Shown: positions 9,102 through 16,808 of the stretch, one piece after another
How the letters are laid out: each line of letters begins with the position of its first letter
How positions within the stretch are numbered: the stretch's first letter is position 1
DNA from: Aliterella atlantica CENA595
Lineage (GTDB): Bacteria; Cyanobacteriota; Cyanobacteriia; Cyanobacteriales; Chroococcidiopsidaceae
NCBI RefSeq assembly: GCF_000952155.1
Contig: NZ_JYON01000033.1
Coordinates: 1-55,969 of the forward strand
DNA: 55,969 bases
Reading direction: 5' to 3'
Notes under the pieces: generated by a model
Database searches by the model: none
Seen by the model: only the letters and a program-made list of their open reading frames with translations
What the model was told of the DNA's origin: nothing
Position numbers and translations under genes: made by a program

Positions 9102-10220
9102 TTAGTAAGCCCTCTTATAGAAAGGTTTTTTGACTACCAATGCTGGGTAAGTCTTACCTCTAATTTCTACTTCTAACTGTTGACCTACTTTTGCTAATTC
9201 TGTAGGCACATAAGCAAGCGCAACTGGATAACCTAAAGTTGGCGATATCGTACCGCTAGTAATTTCTCCAACTATGCGTCCATTTGATAATACTTGGTAG
9301 CCATGACGGGCAATGTTACGCCCCTGCATTTGCAAACCAATTAGTCGTCTTGGCACTCCCTCTTGCTTTTGCTGTTCTAATACGCTGCGTCCAATAAAAT
9401 CGCCTTTAGTATCTAAATGCACTAACCAGCCTAAACCAGCTTCCAAGGGTGTAGTAGTTTCATCAATATCCTGCCCGTAGAGTGCCATTGCAGCCTCTAA
9501 GCGCAGTGTATCTCTTGCACCCAATCCACAGGGAACAACACCAGCTTCAAACAGCTTTTGCCACAGTTTCACGCCTAACTCTGGCTCAACCATGACTTCA
9601 AATCCATCTTCACCTGTATAACCCGTCCGCGCTATAAAACCAGGTTCGCCTAGTACCGTCGCTTGTAAATGTCCAAATGATTTTATTTGGCTCAAATCTT
9701 CTTGTATTAGGGACTGTAAATGATGAACGGCTTTCGGTCCTTGAATAGCTAGCAAAACTCGTGCTGACAAATCTTGCAACTGGACTAAATTAGCATCGAG
9801 GTGTTGCAATAACCAAGCTTTATCTTTAGCAGTAGTTGCGGCATTGACAATAATTATCCCTTGCTGATTGCCCGTATCATCTTCACCTTGGTAATAAAAG
9901 ATAATATCGTCAATAATTCCAGCGCGATCGCTTAATAGTACAGTGTACTGAGCTTGTCCTGGTTGCAGCCGACTTAAATCGGAAGGAACTAATCGTTGAA
10001 GTTGGGTAATTAATTCTTTACCCTTGCAGGCAAATTTACCCATGTGAGAAATATCAAACATTCCCGCCGCCGTTCGCACTGCTTGGTGTTCTTGCCCAAT
10101 TCCGACAAATTGTACCGGCATTTCCCAACCGCCAAAGCTAGTTAGCCGAGCTTTGAGTTCTACTGCTAGTTGAAATAATGGGGTTTGCGCTAGAGGTAGG
10201 ATGAATTCTTCTTTTGCCAC
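9102..10220 (-). CDS. gcvT: Aminomethyltransferase, T-protein of the glycine cleavage system
   Basis: Transfers the methylene carbon from aminomethyl-lipoyl-GcvH to tetrahydrofolate and releases ammonia. 372 residues, standard length. Family motifs include FGGWEMPVQF near residue 30, ARTGYTGEDGFEVM in the folate-binding part and LGARDTLRLEAAMALYGQDI. GTG start. It is on the same strand as gcvP/gcvH but 5 kb away, so it is not in one operon with them. I see no glycine riboswitch in the 290 bp upstream. Confidence 0.97.
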   Translation of the reverse strand: MAKEEFILPLAQTPLFQLAVELKARLTSFGGWEMPVQFVGIGQEHQAVRTAAGMFDISHMGKFACKGKELITQLQRLVPSDLSRLQPGQAQYTVLLSDRAGIIDDIIFYYQGEDDTGNQQGIIIVNAATTAKDKAWLLQHLDANLVQLQDLSARVLLAIQGPKAVHHLQSLIQEDLSQIKSFGHLQATVLGEPGFIARTGYTGEDGFEVMVEPELGVKLWQKLFEAGVVPCGLGARDTLRLEAAMALYGQDIDETTTPLEAGLGWLVHLDTKGDFIGRSVLEQQKQEGVPRRLIGLQMQGRNIARHGYQVLSNGRIVGEITSGTISPTLGYPVALAYVPTELAKVGQQLEVEIRGKTYPALVVKKPFYKRAY

Positions 10221-10383
10221 AGGTAGTTCTTGGATTTCAGGTAAACACTACCTTATATATTCCCTCAAATATGCAAAATGAAGAGAACTCTAACTCCCCT
10301 AAGCAACCCACTCCAGCCCCGCCTTGAGTAGACTTCGCAGCATTAGTAGGCAAAGCTCTATAAATTAGCAATCCTATCTTTAT

Positions 10384-10463
10384 CTCCCTTGTTCCCCTGT
10401 CCTCCTTGTCTCCCTTGTCCCCCTGTCTCCCTTGTCCCCCTGTCCTCCTTGTCTCCCTTGTCC
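10384..10463. repeat. C/T-rich degenerate tandem repeat (CCCTTGTC / CCCCTGTC units)
   Basis: Roughly ten irregular 7-9 bp units alternating CTCCCTTGTC, CCCCTGTC and CTCCTTGTC lie in the spacer upstream of gcvT. This resembles the STRR-type repeats of cyanobacteria. Strong purine/pyrimidine strand asymmetry. No gene or terminator is seen in the same spacer. Confidence 0.7.
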
Positions 10464-10509
10464 GTTGAAATCATGTACTTATGCAAGAGGTCTTTCGTCT
10501 CTCCATCTA

Positions 10510-11208
10510 TCAACTCAGATTAAGAGAGCGTTGAATTGTTCGTCGTTGTGTCTCCCACAGGCTGCTCTCCTCTGCTCGGAAATTTTCTACAACCTCAACG
10601 TTAGCCGTTTGTGGGGAGCCGCATTGAAACATAGGTGAGGGGGCGTATTCTAGCGACAATTGAATCTCTTGAGCTACCTTTTCCCCATACAATTTGGCTG
10701 CAAGCACTAAGCCGAAGTCAAGTGCTGCGGTAACTCCTGCCCCTGTAATCCGACTGCGATCGATAACAACTCGCTCTGCAACTGCCTCAACACCAAACAG
10801 TTTTAATAAATCCATAGCAAACCAGTGAGTAGTAGCGCGGTATCCTTGGAGTAAACCTGCGGCGGCTAGTAAGAGCGAACCAGTACAAACTGAAGTTACG
10901 TAAAGAGCGCGATCGCCTTGTGTTTTGAGAAAATGGAGAAATGCAGCATCTTCTATCCTGGCATTAACGCCTAAACCACCTGGAACGAACAACACATCTA
11001 AGGCTGGAGAACGTTCAAAACTCGTATTGGGCAAGAGGCAAAAACCAGACTCAGTGTAAACCGGATCGAGAGTTGGAGCTAACAGATAAACTTTGGCACT
11101 AGGTAAACGAGAAAAAACTTCATAAGCGGCTGTAAAATTCAATAAAGTCAAGTTGGGAAATAGTATCATGCCAATCGAGAACGATCTATTGCGTGGTTGA
11201 GTTATCAT
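10510..11208 (-). CDS. DJ-1/PfpI superfamily protein (GlxA / isonitrile hydratase-like)
   Basis: 232 residues with the class-I glutamine-amidotransferase-like fold. The nucleophilic elbow is C108 in YVTSVCTGSLLLAAAGLL, preceded by the FVPGGLG strand. The N-terminal IGMILFPNLTLLNFTAAYE is typical of the GlxA and isonitrile-hydratase branch. There is no C-terminal AraC DNA-binding domain, so it is an enzyme-type member and not a regulator. Substrate unknown. Confidence 0.85.
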   Translation of the reverse strand: MITQPRNRSFSIGMILFPNLTLLNFTAAYEVFSRLPSAKVYLLAPTLDPVYTESGFCLLPNTSFERSPALDVLFVPGGLGVNARIEDAAFLHFLKTQGDRALYVTSVCTGSLLLAAAGLLQGYRATTHWFAMDLLKLFGVEAVAERVVIDRSRITGAGVTAALDFGLVLAAKLYGEKVAQEIQLSLEYAPSPMFQCGSPQTANVEVVENFRAEESSLWETQRRTIQRSLNLS

Positions 11209-11424
11209 TTTTTATTTCTGCTTTTAATAAAGTGTGGTATTACCTGCTACCGCAACCGAATTATTCGATTTTCCTTATCTCAGTTGCTAAACTTGCCAAG
11301 CGATGCTCCTGTCTCCACGCAGAGCCTTCACTATAGCCTTGACGCTCCTGTCTTAGTTTGTGATGGAAACAATGTTTTTATGTGTTGGTTTCAAGCCGCA
11401 AGGCGGCAATTCGGATTATTTTGG

Positions 11425-12654
11425 TCAATATAGCGATGCCAACACTTTATCTACTGCGGCTCTAAATGCCGTTGCTGCGCCTGCACTCATATCGCGAGGC
11501 GCACAGATGCGATTTCTGACATAAGCGAGGGCGATCGCTCCCACAGCAGACGGAGACGGGAATGGTTCGAGGGCGCGTTTTGTCCCCACCTTACCCCAAG
11601 GTAAAAGAACTTTATCTCCATGCAAGAGATACGCGGCTACCAATCTGAGGTGCAAGTCAATTGCATCTTCAACAGCGGACACACCTACACTACTGAAGAG
11701 TGCTTTGATGCCAGAATTTTTGAGAATATCTGAAATCGCTGCTTCATAGTTATCGCTCAATCGTTCAGCCGCTTCGGCTCGATATTCCAGCTTTGTACTT
11801 ACTGTAGGATCTAGAGGAGGTAAATTCGCGATCGGTTCTGCACCCCAAAGACGACAAAACATTAAGTTGTTGGTAATTGCATCTGACTTAACGCGATGAT
11901 AAGCAGGGCGCTCGTAGATCGCGTCCAACCAAGCATTGATACGTGGAAAGCGAGGATGATTTCTAATCGAGAAGCCTTGATAAACAGGTAAGCACGATGC
12001 CAAGCGATCGAGATGCGGGCTATACATAATATCGACGAGGCTAAACGTACTTAAAAAGTAAACCCCTGGATATTTAGCGAGAGTTTGTTCGAGTTCGTCT
12101 AATTTTGCTACAAATGTAGCTTGATTATTGGCAACTTCATCAGGGTTGTCATGGCGTTGGAGTAAAAACTTGTAGCCTGCTGCTGGCAATCCGTTAGTTT
12201 CAGCTTCTTCAATCCACGATCGGGCAACAGTCTGCTCTTCTCGTTGCTTGGGCAGCAATGTTTTGCCAAAATGTTCTTCCAACTGTAGCAGGATTTCTTT
12301 AGACTCATAGACTAGCTTACCCTTAATTTTTGCCGTAGGTACAAGGGCTGTCGGTACGAGATTGGTAAACCATTTGGGTTTGTTCGCTAAGTCGATAAAC
12401 TCTGTCTCAAACGGAATTTGCTTTTCTTCTAGAGCGAACCAAACTCGTTCGCAAAAAGGACACCAAGAGTTTTTATCGCGGTAAAGCAAGACAGGTACAA
12501 CTACATCAGGCGGCATTTTATGCACGCTGCTAGGAATTGGTGCAGTAGAAGGCGATTTTCCTAATCTCCGCACTCGCCGAGTTGATGTGTTGTTTCTGGC
12601 AATCTCTTGCAATAGCTCCCAACTAGATACACTAGATGCAATGTCCCTTGACAT
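11425..12654 (-). CDS. Glutathione S-transferase family protein with N- and C-terminal extensions
   Basis: 409 residues, about twice a usual GST. After a 50-residue extension comes a glutaredoxin-like GST N-domain (about 52-135) with a CPFC motif at C65-C68 and the cis-proline/ESKEI glutathione-binding element, then an all-helical GST C-domain (about 140-270). A further helical segment of about 110 residues (about 290-409) is outside the standard fold. The CPFC active site suggests an omega-like or thiol-transferase activity instead of classical conjugation. Cytosolic. Confidence 0.85.
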   Translation of the reverse strand: MSRDIASSVSSWELLQEIARNNTSTRRVRRLGKSPSTAPIPSSVHKMPPDVVVPVLLYRDKNSWCPFCERVWFALEEKQIPFETEFIDLANKPKWFTNLVPTALVPTAKIKGKLVYESKEILLQLEEHFGKTLLPKQREEQTVARSWIEEAETNGLPAAGYKFLLQRHDNPDEVANNQATFVAKLDELEQTLAKYPGVYFLSTFSLVDIMYSPHLDRLASCLPVYQGFSIRNHPRFPRINAWLDAIYERPAYHRVKSDAITNNLMFCRLWGAEPIANLPPLDPTVSTKLEYRAEAAERLSDNYEAAISDILKNSGIKALFSSVGVSAVEDAIDLHLRLVAAYLLHGDKVLLPWGKVGTKRALEPFPSPSAVGAIALAYVRNRICAPRDMSAGAATAFRAAVDKVLASLY

Positions 12655-12830
12655 ATTTTACCTCTTGAATTGCTGCAAATTTTTGGAGAACTCCCGTAAG
12701 TAAGGGATTAAATCGTTTGGATGTGGTGTAAAGATGATAAATTAGCTGCCTAACGCGATCGCCAATTTATCGCCATACCTGCATAAGTTAGTAAAGCGCG
12801 TTTTTAAATTGCGACTAGCCGCTCGATGTT

Positions 12831-13676
12831 TCAACAAGAGATTGTTGGCAAAGAAAAACCTGACCTTCTCAAGGCTTCAAACTTGCCTCTAGAAGTGAGA
12901 CACAATGCTACTTTAGGGTTAATTTTGTAATATCCCGCCAAAAATTCTAGATAGTCTGTACTAAAAAAGGTAAAGGTAGGATGACTCAAAGTCTGCACTG
13001 AAATTTCTGTTTGGGCAAGACCAAACGGAGGATTGCTTAGCAATCGCCAGAATGGTTGACGAGCATCTATGTTGTGCAGTGGGTTAAGAAAGCGATCTCT
13101 AAAGCACTGTACGATAACTTTGCCAGCAATAAAAGCTTCTCCAGCAAGACTAATAATATCACCATCGATGATGTAGTGGGTAACATCTAAATTAGCTCCT
13201 CCATGTTGGATAAATTTAGCGGCGATATCGCGGCTTGTACCAGGAGAACTAAACGTCACTACTTCTTCAATCCAATCGAGCAGTTCTGTTGCTACAATTT
13301 GAGCGATCGCACCTCCCAAACAATGTCCGATGACAACCACTTTTTGGTGAGTTATTTGTGCAGCGTGAATCAACCATGTTGCTAGCTCATTTTGATACTT
13401 GACAAAGTGGCTAAGTCCGATTGCTTTACGGCAATCGCGAGCAATGTCATCAATTGCTTTATTTGTACCGCGCAAAACGAGTATAGGCGACCTTTCTCCT
13501 CCACTCGGTAGCAGCCCAAAAGCTCGAAATTCAATATCTGGAGCGCTAAAAACTCGGTCTAACACGTACCCTATATTGCTGAAAAATTCATTTACAGGTT
13601 TGTTAAACTCAGGATTGTCAAATATGTAAGCGATTTCTTTTGCTAAAATTTCGTAAATTGAATGTTGTGCTGTCAT
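12831..13676 (-). CDS. Class 3 lipase-like alpha/beta hydrolase with a cysteine nucleophile
   Basis: 281 residues. Family signs: an LVLRGTNKAIDDIARD oxyanion-region motif near residue 67 and the nucleophilic elbow VVVIGHCLGGAIAQ. The elbow reads G-H-C-L-G: position 119 is Cys (TGT) where lipase_3 proteins have Ser. The likely acid (IDGDIISLAG) and histidine (NPLHNID) are present, so the triad would be Cys-Asp-His. No signal peptide. It may be a thiol esterase or acyltransferase, or an inactivated lipase. Confidence 0.85.
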   Translation of the reverse strand: MTAQHSIYEILAKEIAYIFDNPEFNKPVNEFFSNIGYVLDRVFSAPDIEFRAFGLLPSGGERSPILVLRGTNKAIDDIARDCRKAIGLSHFVKYQNELATWLIHAAQITHQKVVVIGHCLGGAIAQIVATELLDWIEEVVTFSSPGTSRDIAAKFIQHGGANLDVTHYIIDGDIISLAGEAFIAGKVIVQCFRDRFLNPLHNIDARQPFWRLLSNPPFGLAQTEISVQTLSHPTFTFFSTDYLEFLAGYYKINPKVALCLTSRGKFEALRRSGFSLPTISC

Positions 13677-13832
13677 GTTATAGTTCCCACTCTGTAGTCT
13701 CTCCTAAACTTTCGGACTAATAAGTAAACGTTTGCTCAAAAAAGATGCGGTGGAAAGTAAAAGAGACAATCTATGAAGGCAGCCGAGTATTTAATATCTG
13801 CCCACAGGGTTGAAGATGGATAAATGATGTTG

Positions 13833-13850
13833 GTTCGTACTAGAACGAAC
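13833..13850. repeat. 18-bp imperfect palindrome
   Basis: GTTCGT and ACGAAC arms flank a CTAG core with one A/A mismatch on each side. It lies 6 bp beyond the last stop of the split DUF4278 gene. It could be a weak terminator stem or an operator; no T-run is present. Confidence 0.4.
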
Positions 13851-13855
13851 GCGGG

Positions 13856-14107
13856 TTATGAATACTGCCAACGCCAATTAATAGCACGAGGCTTTTGATA
13901 AGGTTGAGGCGGTGGAGTATTACGCTCGTAAGTATTGCCTTGATAAATTAGAGTTACTGTTTGCCAATCTGTTTACTCCTCGGCGGATACTACAGGACGT
14001 GGAATGTAGTCGAAGGTGTTACCGCGATAGATGAGTTTAAGTTTGCAACTCTCTCTAGAATCATCATTAGCAGTGTAGTTAGCTTTGCTGTAAAAGAAAG
14101 ATTTCAT
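13856..14107 (-). pseudogene. Two-repeat DUF4278 protein gene split by an in-frame TAA
   Basis: The first part (13973-14107) encodes 44 residues, starting MKSFFYSK behind a strong AAGGAG ribosome-binding site and containing one DUF4278-like strand (KLKLIYRGNTFDYIP). After TAA at 13973-13975 the same frame continues for 38 codons with a second copy of the motif (VTLIYQGNTYERNTPPP) to TAA at 13856-13858. The intact family member next door (14414-14728) also has two such motifs, so the stop probably interrupts one gene. The 44-residue product may still be made. No start codon is seen for the second half. Confidence 0.7.
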
Positions 14108-14165
14108 TATGCAAACTCCTTGTAGATTTAATTTTGAGTTAGCTGCAAGGTCGAATTGATTGCTG

Positions 14166-14348
14166 TCAAGGAGCGATCGCTTGTTGCTTCATAATTGCTT
14201 TGTAGTAGGAGATACTGCTAGCGATTAGTTGCGAATAAACTTCCCCCAATACCGCACAACTAAAAACAACAGAACTACCAACGATCGCTATGCCCAGAAA
14301 TAGCAAAAACATCTTTTTGATAGCTTGTGTGGGATTATTAACAGACAT
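14166..14348 (-). CDS. Small single-pass membrane protein
   Basis: 60 residues from an ATG with a GAGGAAAG ribosome-binding site 5 nt upstream; a TTG 39 bp further out is less likely. A hydrophobic helix (MFLLFLGIAIVGSSVVFSCA, about residues 13-32) is followed by an alanine/serine-rich polar tail. I do not recognise a family. It lies between two DUF4278 genes, all on the minus strand with strong ribosome-binding sites, so the three are probably expressed together. Confidence 0.6.
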   Translation of the reverse strand: MSVNNPTQAIKKMFLLFLGIAIVGSSVVFSCAVLGEVYSQLIASSISYYKAIMKQQAIAP

Positions 14349-14413
14349 ACTTTCCTCAAAAAAGCGAACAAAACCTGGATATTTCAATTGGTATCGGTCT
14401 AAAAGCTCAAAAC

Positions 14414-14728
14414 TTAATATTCAACTTGTTTCTCATTAGCCAATAGTGGCTGCGCTTGCTGACACGAGCATCTCGTCCAAAGCCTCAACTGTAACCAATA
14501 TCTCAACCGCCAAAGTTTATAAGAGTGGTTTGTCTGCCAGCCGAGACGAGAGTTTTGGCGATGGCGATCGCCACTTGTAGGCGATTCTATTGGGCTGATT
14601 TCTGGCGAATTATCCGATTGGATCTCTCGGCTGTAAAATACGCCTTGATAGTGCAATACTGGCTGCGAAACAGCTTCAGTTTGAGCTAGATGGTACTCGT
14701 ACAGAACACCTCGATAGCGAAATTTCAT
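14414..14728 (-). CDS. DUF4278 domain protein
   Basis: 104 residues. Two copies of the DUF4278 motif are visible: KFRYRGVLYEY at residues 2-12 and VLHYQGVFYSRE at about 24-35. Behind them is a polar linker (SPIESPTSGDRHR) and a tryptophan/leucine/arginine-rich tail that may be amphipathic. ATG start with GAGGAAAAG 7 nt upstream. The DUF4278 family is mostly cyanobacterial and of unknown function. First gene of a probable three-gene minus-strand cluster. Confidence 0.75.
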   Translation of the reverse strand: MKFRYRGVLYEYHLAQTEAVSQPVLHYQGVFYSREIQSDNSPEISPIESPTSGDRHRQNSRLGWQTNHSYKLWRLRYWLQLRLWTRCSCQQAQPLLANEKQVEY

Positions 14729-14836
14729 GGCTTTTCCTCACATTAGTCAAAAGCTAAAAAGACTGCATCTTTTCCAGAGTCTTGCTAACTGCCAAAATTC
14801 CTTTAGCACCAATTCAATTGCAAGTGCGATCGCAAT

Positions 14837-15700
14837 TTAGGTCTTCTGCTTTCTTTTGATAGCAAGCAATGCAAACCACGCAACTCCAAGTGTAGCGGCG
14901 GCACTGCTACTCGGTTCTGGCACTGGTTTAGCGCTGATACTAAGTGCGTTGATACCAAAGGCTCTGTTGTCGGCAGAAGTGCTAAATACTAATTTTGAGA
15001 TATTGGCAGTATCGCTACTAATGCCTAAAAATTGTGCAGAATTGTCTAGCACCTGTGAGGAAGTTCCAGGAAATGAAAAGCGACCCAATAAATTATCGTT
15101 GTTATCAAATGCCGCGACCGAGCCGACAAAATTACGAGTGCCATTTACCGCAATTTGCGCCCCAGCACCCAACACAGGTTGCTCGAAAGCAATGGTCAAA
15201 GGTTCAGCATTACCATTGGGAGGAAACGTTCCAGGTTCATAACCTGTAAATAAGATAAAGTCACCACTAGCAAAGTTGGTCGGAATACCAGTAGCAAAGC
15301 TAACTGGAATACCAGGCGAGGCAGGCAAAGTCTGAAACACAACTGGCGGTGTAATCTGGGGACTGAGAGCCTGCGGGATTTGGACATTTAGCTTTAATCC
15401 TTGCTCGGAAGTGGTGGAGAAGTTGTTGGGCAATACCTTAAATGTGGACTCGCCTACTAGATTAGACCAGTCCACTTGGTCATTACCTTGTAGTTCAGCG
15501 CGATCGCCTATAAATGAAGCGGCTTGACTTGAAGTGGGAGCGATCGCCAGCAACGCTGTGAGTGCAATGTTGGCTACTAACAATAACTTACTGCTCGAAC
15601 CTTGCCCTGCGTAAGGAACCGATTTAGGAGCTTTTCTTGAAATATTAGGCAAATAGGAAAACTGTTTCAAGCAACTCGTAGAAGAAGAGTGAAAAATCAT
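14837..15700 (-). CDS. PEP-CTERM sorting-domain protein
   Basis: 287 residues. The C-terminus has the tripartite PEP-CTERM signal: VPEP at about residue 260, a hydrophobic helix (LGVAWFALLAI), and a basic end (KRKQKT). The N-terminus has a long n-region followed by a hydrophobic secretion segment (LLLVANIALTALLAIAP) ending SSQAAS. The mature middle part is beta-rich and has no recognised catalytic motif. Such proteins are exported and processed by exosortase, usually in strains that make exopolysaccharide. The ATG at 15700 is preferred to the TTG just before it. Confidence 0.85.
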   Translation of the reverse strand: MIFHSSSTSCLKQFSYLPNISRKAPKSVPYAGQGSSSKLLLVANIALTALLAIAPTSSQAASFIGDRAELQGNDQVDWSNLVGESTFKVLPNNFSTTSEQGLKLNVQIPQALSPQITPPVVFQTLPASPGIPVSFATGIPTNFASGDFILFTGYEPGTFPPNGNAEPLTIAFEQPVLGAGAQIAVNGTRNFVGSVAAFDNNDNLLGRFSFPGTSSQVLDNSAQFLGISSDTANISKLVFSTSADNRAFGINALSISAKPVPEPSSSAAATLGVAWFALLAIKRKQKT

Positions 15701-15965
15701 CAAGTAAAGTCCGCCTTGCTAGCTAATACATCTAAACTAATGCGCTGCCAGCTACAAAACGCACCAGTTGCAAATAAGCAGTGAAATAAATTAGAACAAT
15801 TTAGAGATTCTTCAGGTGAATGTGCTAAAGTCGTTCGCAGCCATACCTTAATCGTGAGTAACTAACCAGGATTGGATTCAAGAACTAGAAGTGAGAGATT
15901 GTCAGAGCATCAGAGTTAAAACGGTATGTAAGCAGTGAAATCCTCATAATTAGCACCAAGTTCTA

Positions 15966-16460
15966 TTACTTAGGAGCAGTTAAAATTGCTTTGGGTCGCT
16001 TGGCATCAAATAAAGAAGCATTAAGGAGAATAACAATACTAGCGCTCTCATTTTTGCCATAATGTACCATCCCTCCTGGTTCAATCAATGAATCTCCAAC
16101 TTTGAGTAGGGTTGTTTGTCCGGCTTGGAGAGTTTCCTCGCTGCGATTGGCTCTAATAATTTTGGCGGCTCCTCTCACAACAGTATAAGTAAGCGTGCCA
16201 AACTCAACTCGCCCAATCTGCATTCCTGGATGGGTATGAGGTGGAAGTTTAACTCCTGATGGGATAGTGTAACGCACCAACTCCAGAATACGACCTTGAG
16301 CATCGCTAGGATAACCGCTAGCTAAAACTTCACGGGTCACAGATTGAGTGCGAGCATTAACAGGTGGAGGTGTTGTCTGACATCTGGCTATCTCCACTGT
16401 CCCCAACAATGTCAATGTCATCAGAGGGAAGAATGAGCCGAATTTTTTTAGTAGTTGCAT
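15966..16460 (-). CDS. Secreted cupin-domain protein
   Basis: 164 residues from the ATG at 16460. A signal peptide (KKFGSFFPLMTLTLLGTVEIA, ending near CQT) puts it in the periplasm. The cupin core carries PPHTHPGMQIGRVEFGTLTY, supplying two His and a Glu, and a later GGMVHYGKN with the third His. The upstream in-frame codons back to 16502 look like leader sequence without a better start. Substrate unknown; homologues are annotated only as cupin 2 proteins. Confidence 0.8.
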   Translation of the reverse strand: MQLLKKFGSFFPLMTLTLLGTVEIARCQTTPPPVNARTQSVTREVLASGYPSDAQGRILELVRYTIPSGVKLPPHTHPGMQIGRVEFGTLTYTVVRGAAKIIRANRSEETLQAGQTTLLKVGDSLIEPGGMVHYGKNESASIVILLNASLFDAKRPKAILTAPK

Positions 16461-16502
16461 TGCTGTTTCTCTTGTGCTGTAAATAGAAACTCTAGCTAGC
16501 AT

Positions 16503-16808
16503 AGTGCGCTCGTAAGAAGTACAAGTTTAAGATGTAGTCAAACTTCAGCTTTCCAACGCCAAAATGCTGTTTTCAGTTGTATCAATAAGTCTGGTTAGGT
16601 AATTCGGGACTTGTTCGGGCGAAGGTAGGAATAGTTCGGAAGGTAGCTTGGTGGCGAAGGATCGCTCTACTGAAAATGCCGATCGTTGGTCAAGACGCTC
16701 GACACTCAGGGATGCATTGTGCCATCTATACTGCTGATGACTATGCAAACCCCTCTGAACCGAATGCTACCAATAGATGCAGCAGATTTTTTAGGTCTTA
16801 TTAGACAA
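16503..16808. other. Spacer between cupin and NB-ARC genes
   Basis: About 300 bp. It contains a minus-strand open frame of 67 codons (16545-16748) ending in LPSELFLPSPEQVPNYLTRLI. I cannot assign that to a family and its coding status is doubtful; it could be a remnant of a C-terminal module once attached to the short NB-ARC protein upstream. No other signal seen. Confidence 0.35.

Noticed and set aside
10221..10509. Possible glycine riboswitch upstream of gcvT
   Set aside because: I looked for the conserved aptamer stems and did not find them; only C/T-rich repeats are present.
16545..16748. 67-codon minus-strand frame behind the short NB-ARC gene
   Set aside because: No family, no clear start signal; kept only as a note in the spacer entry.
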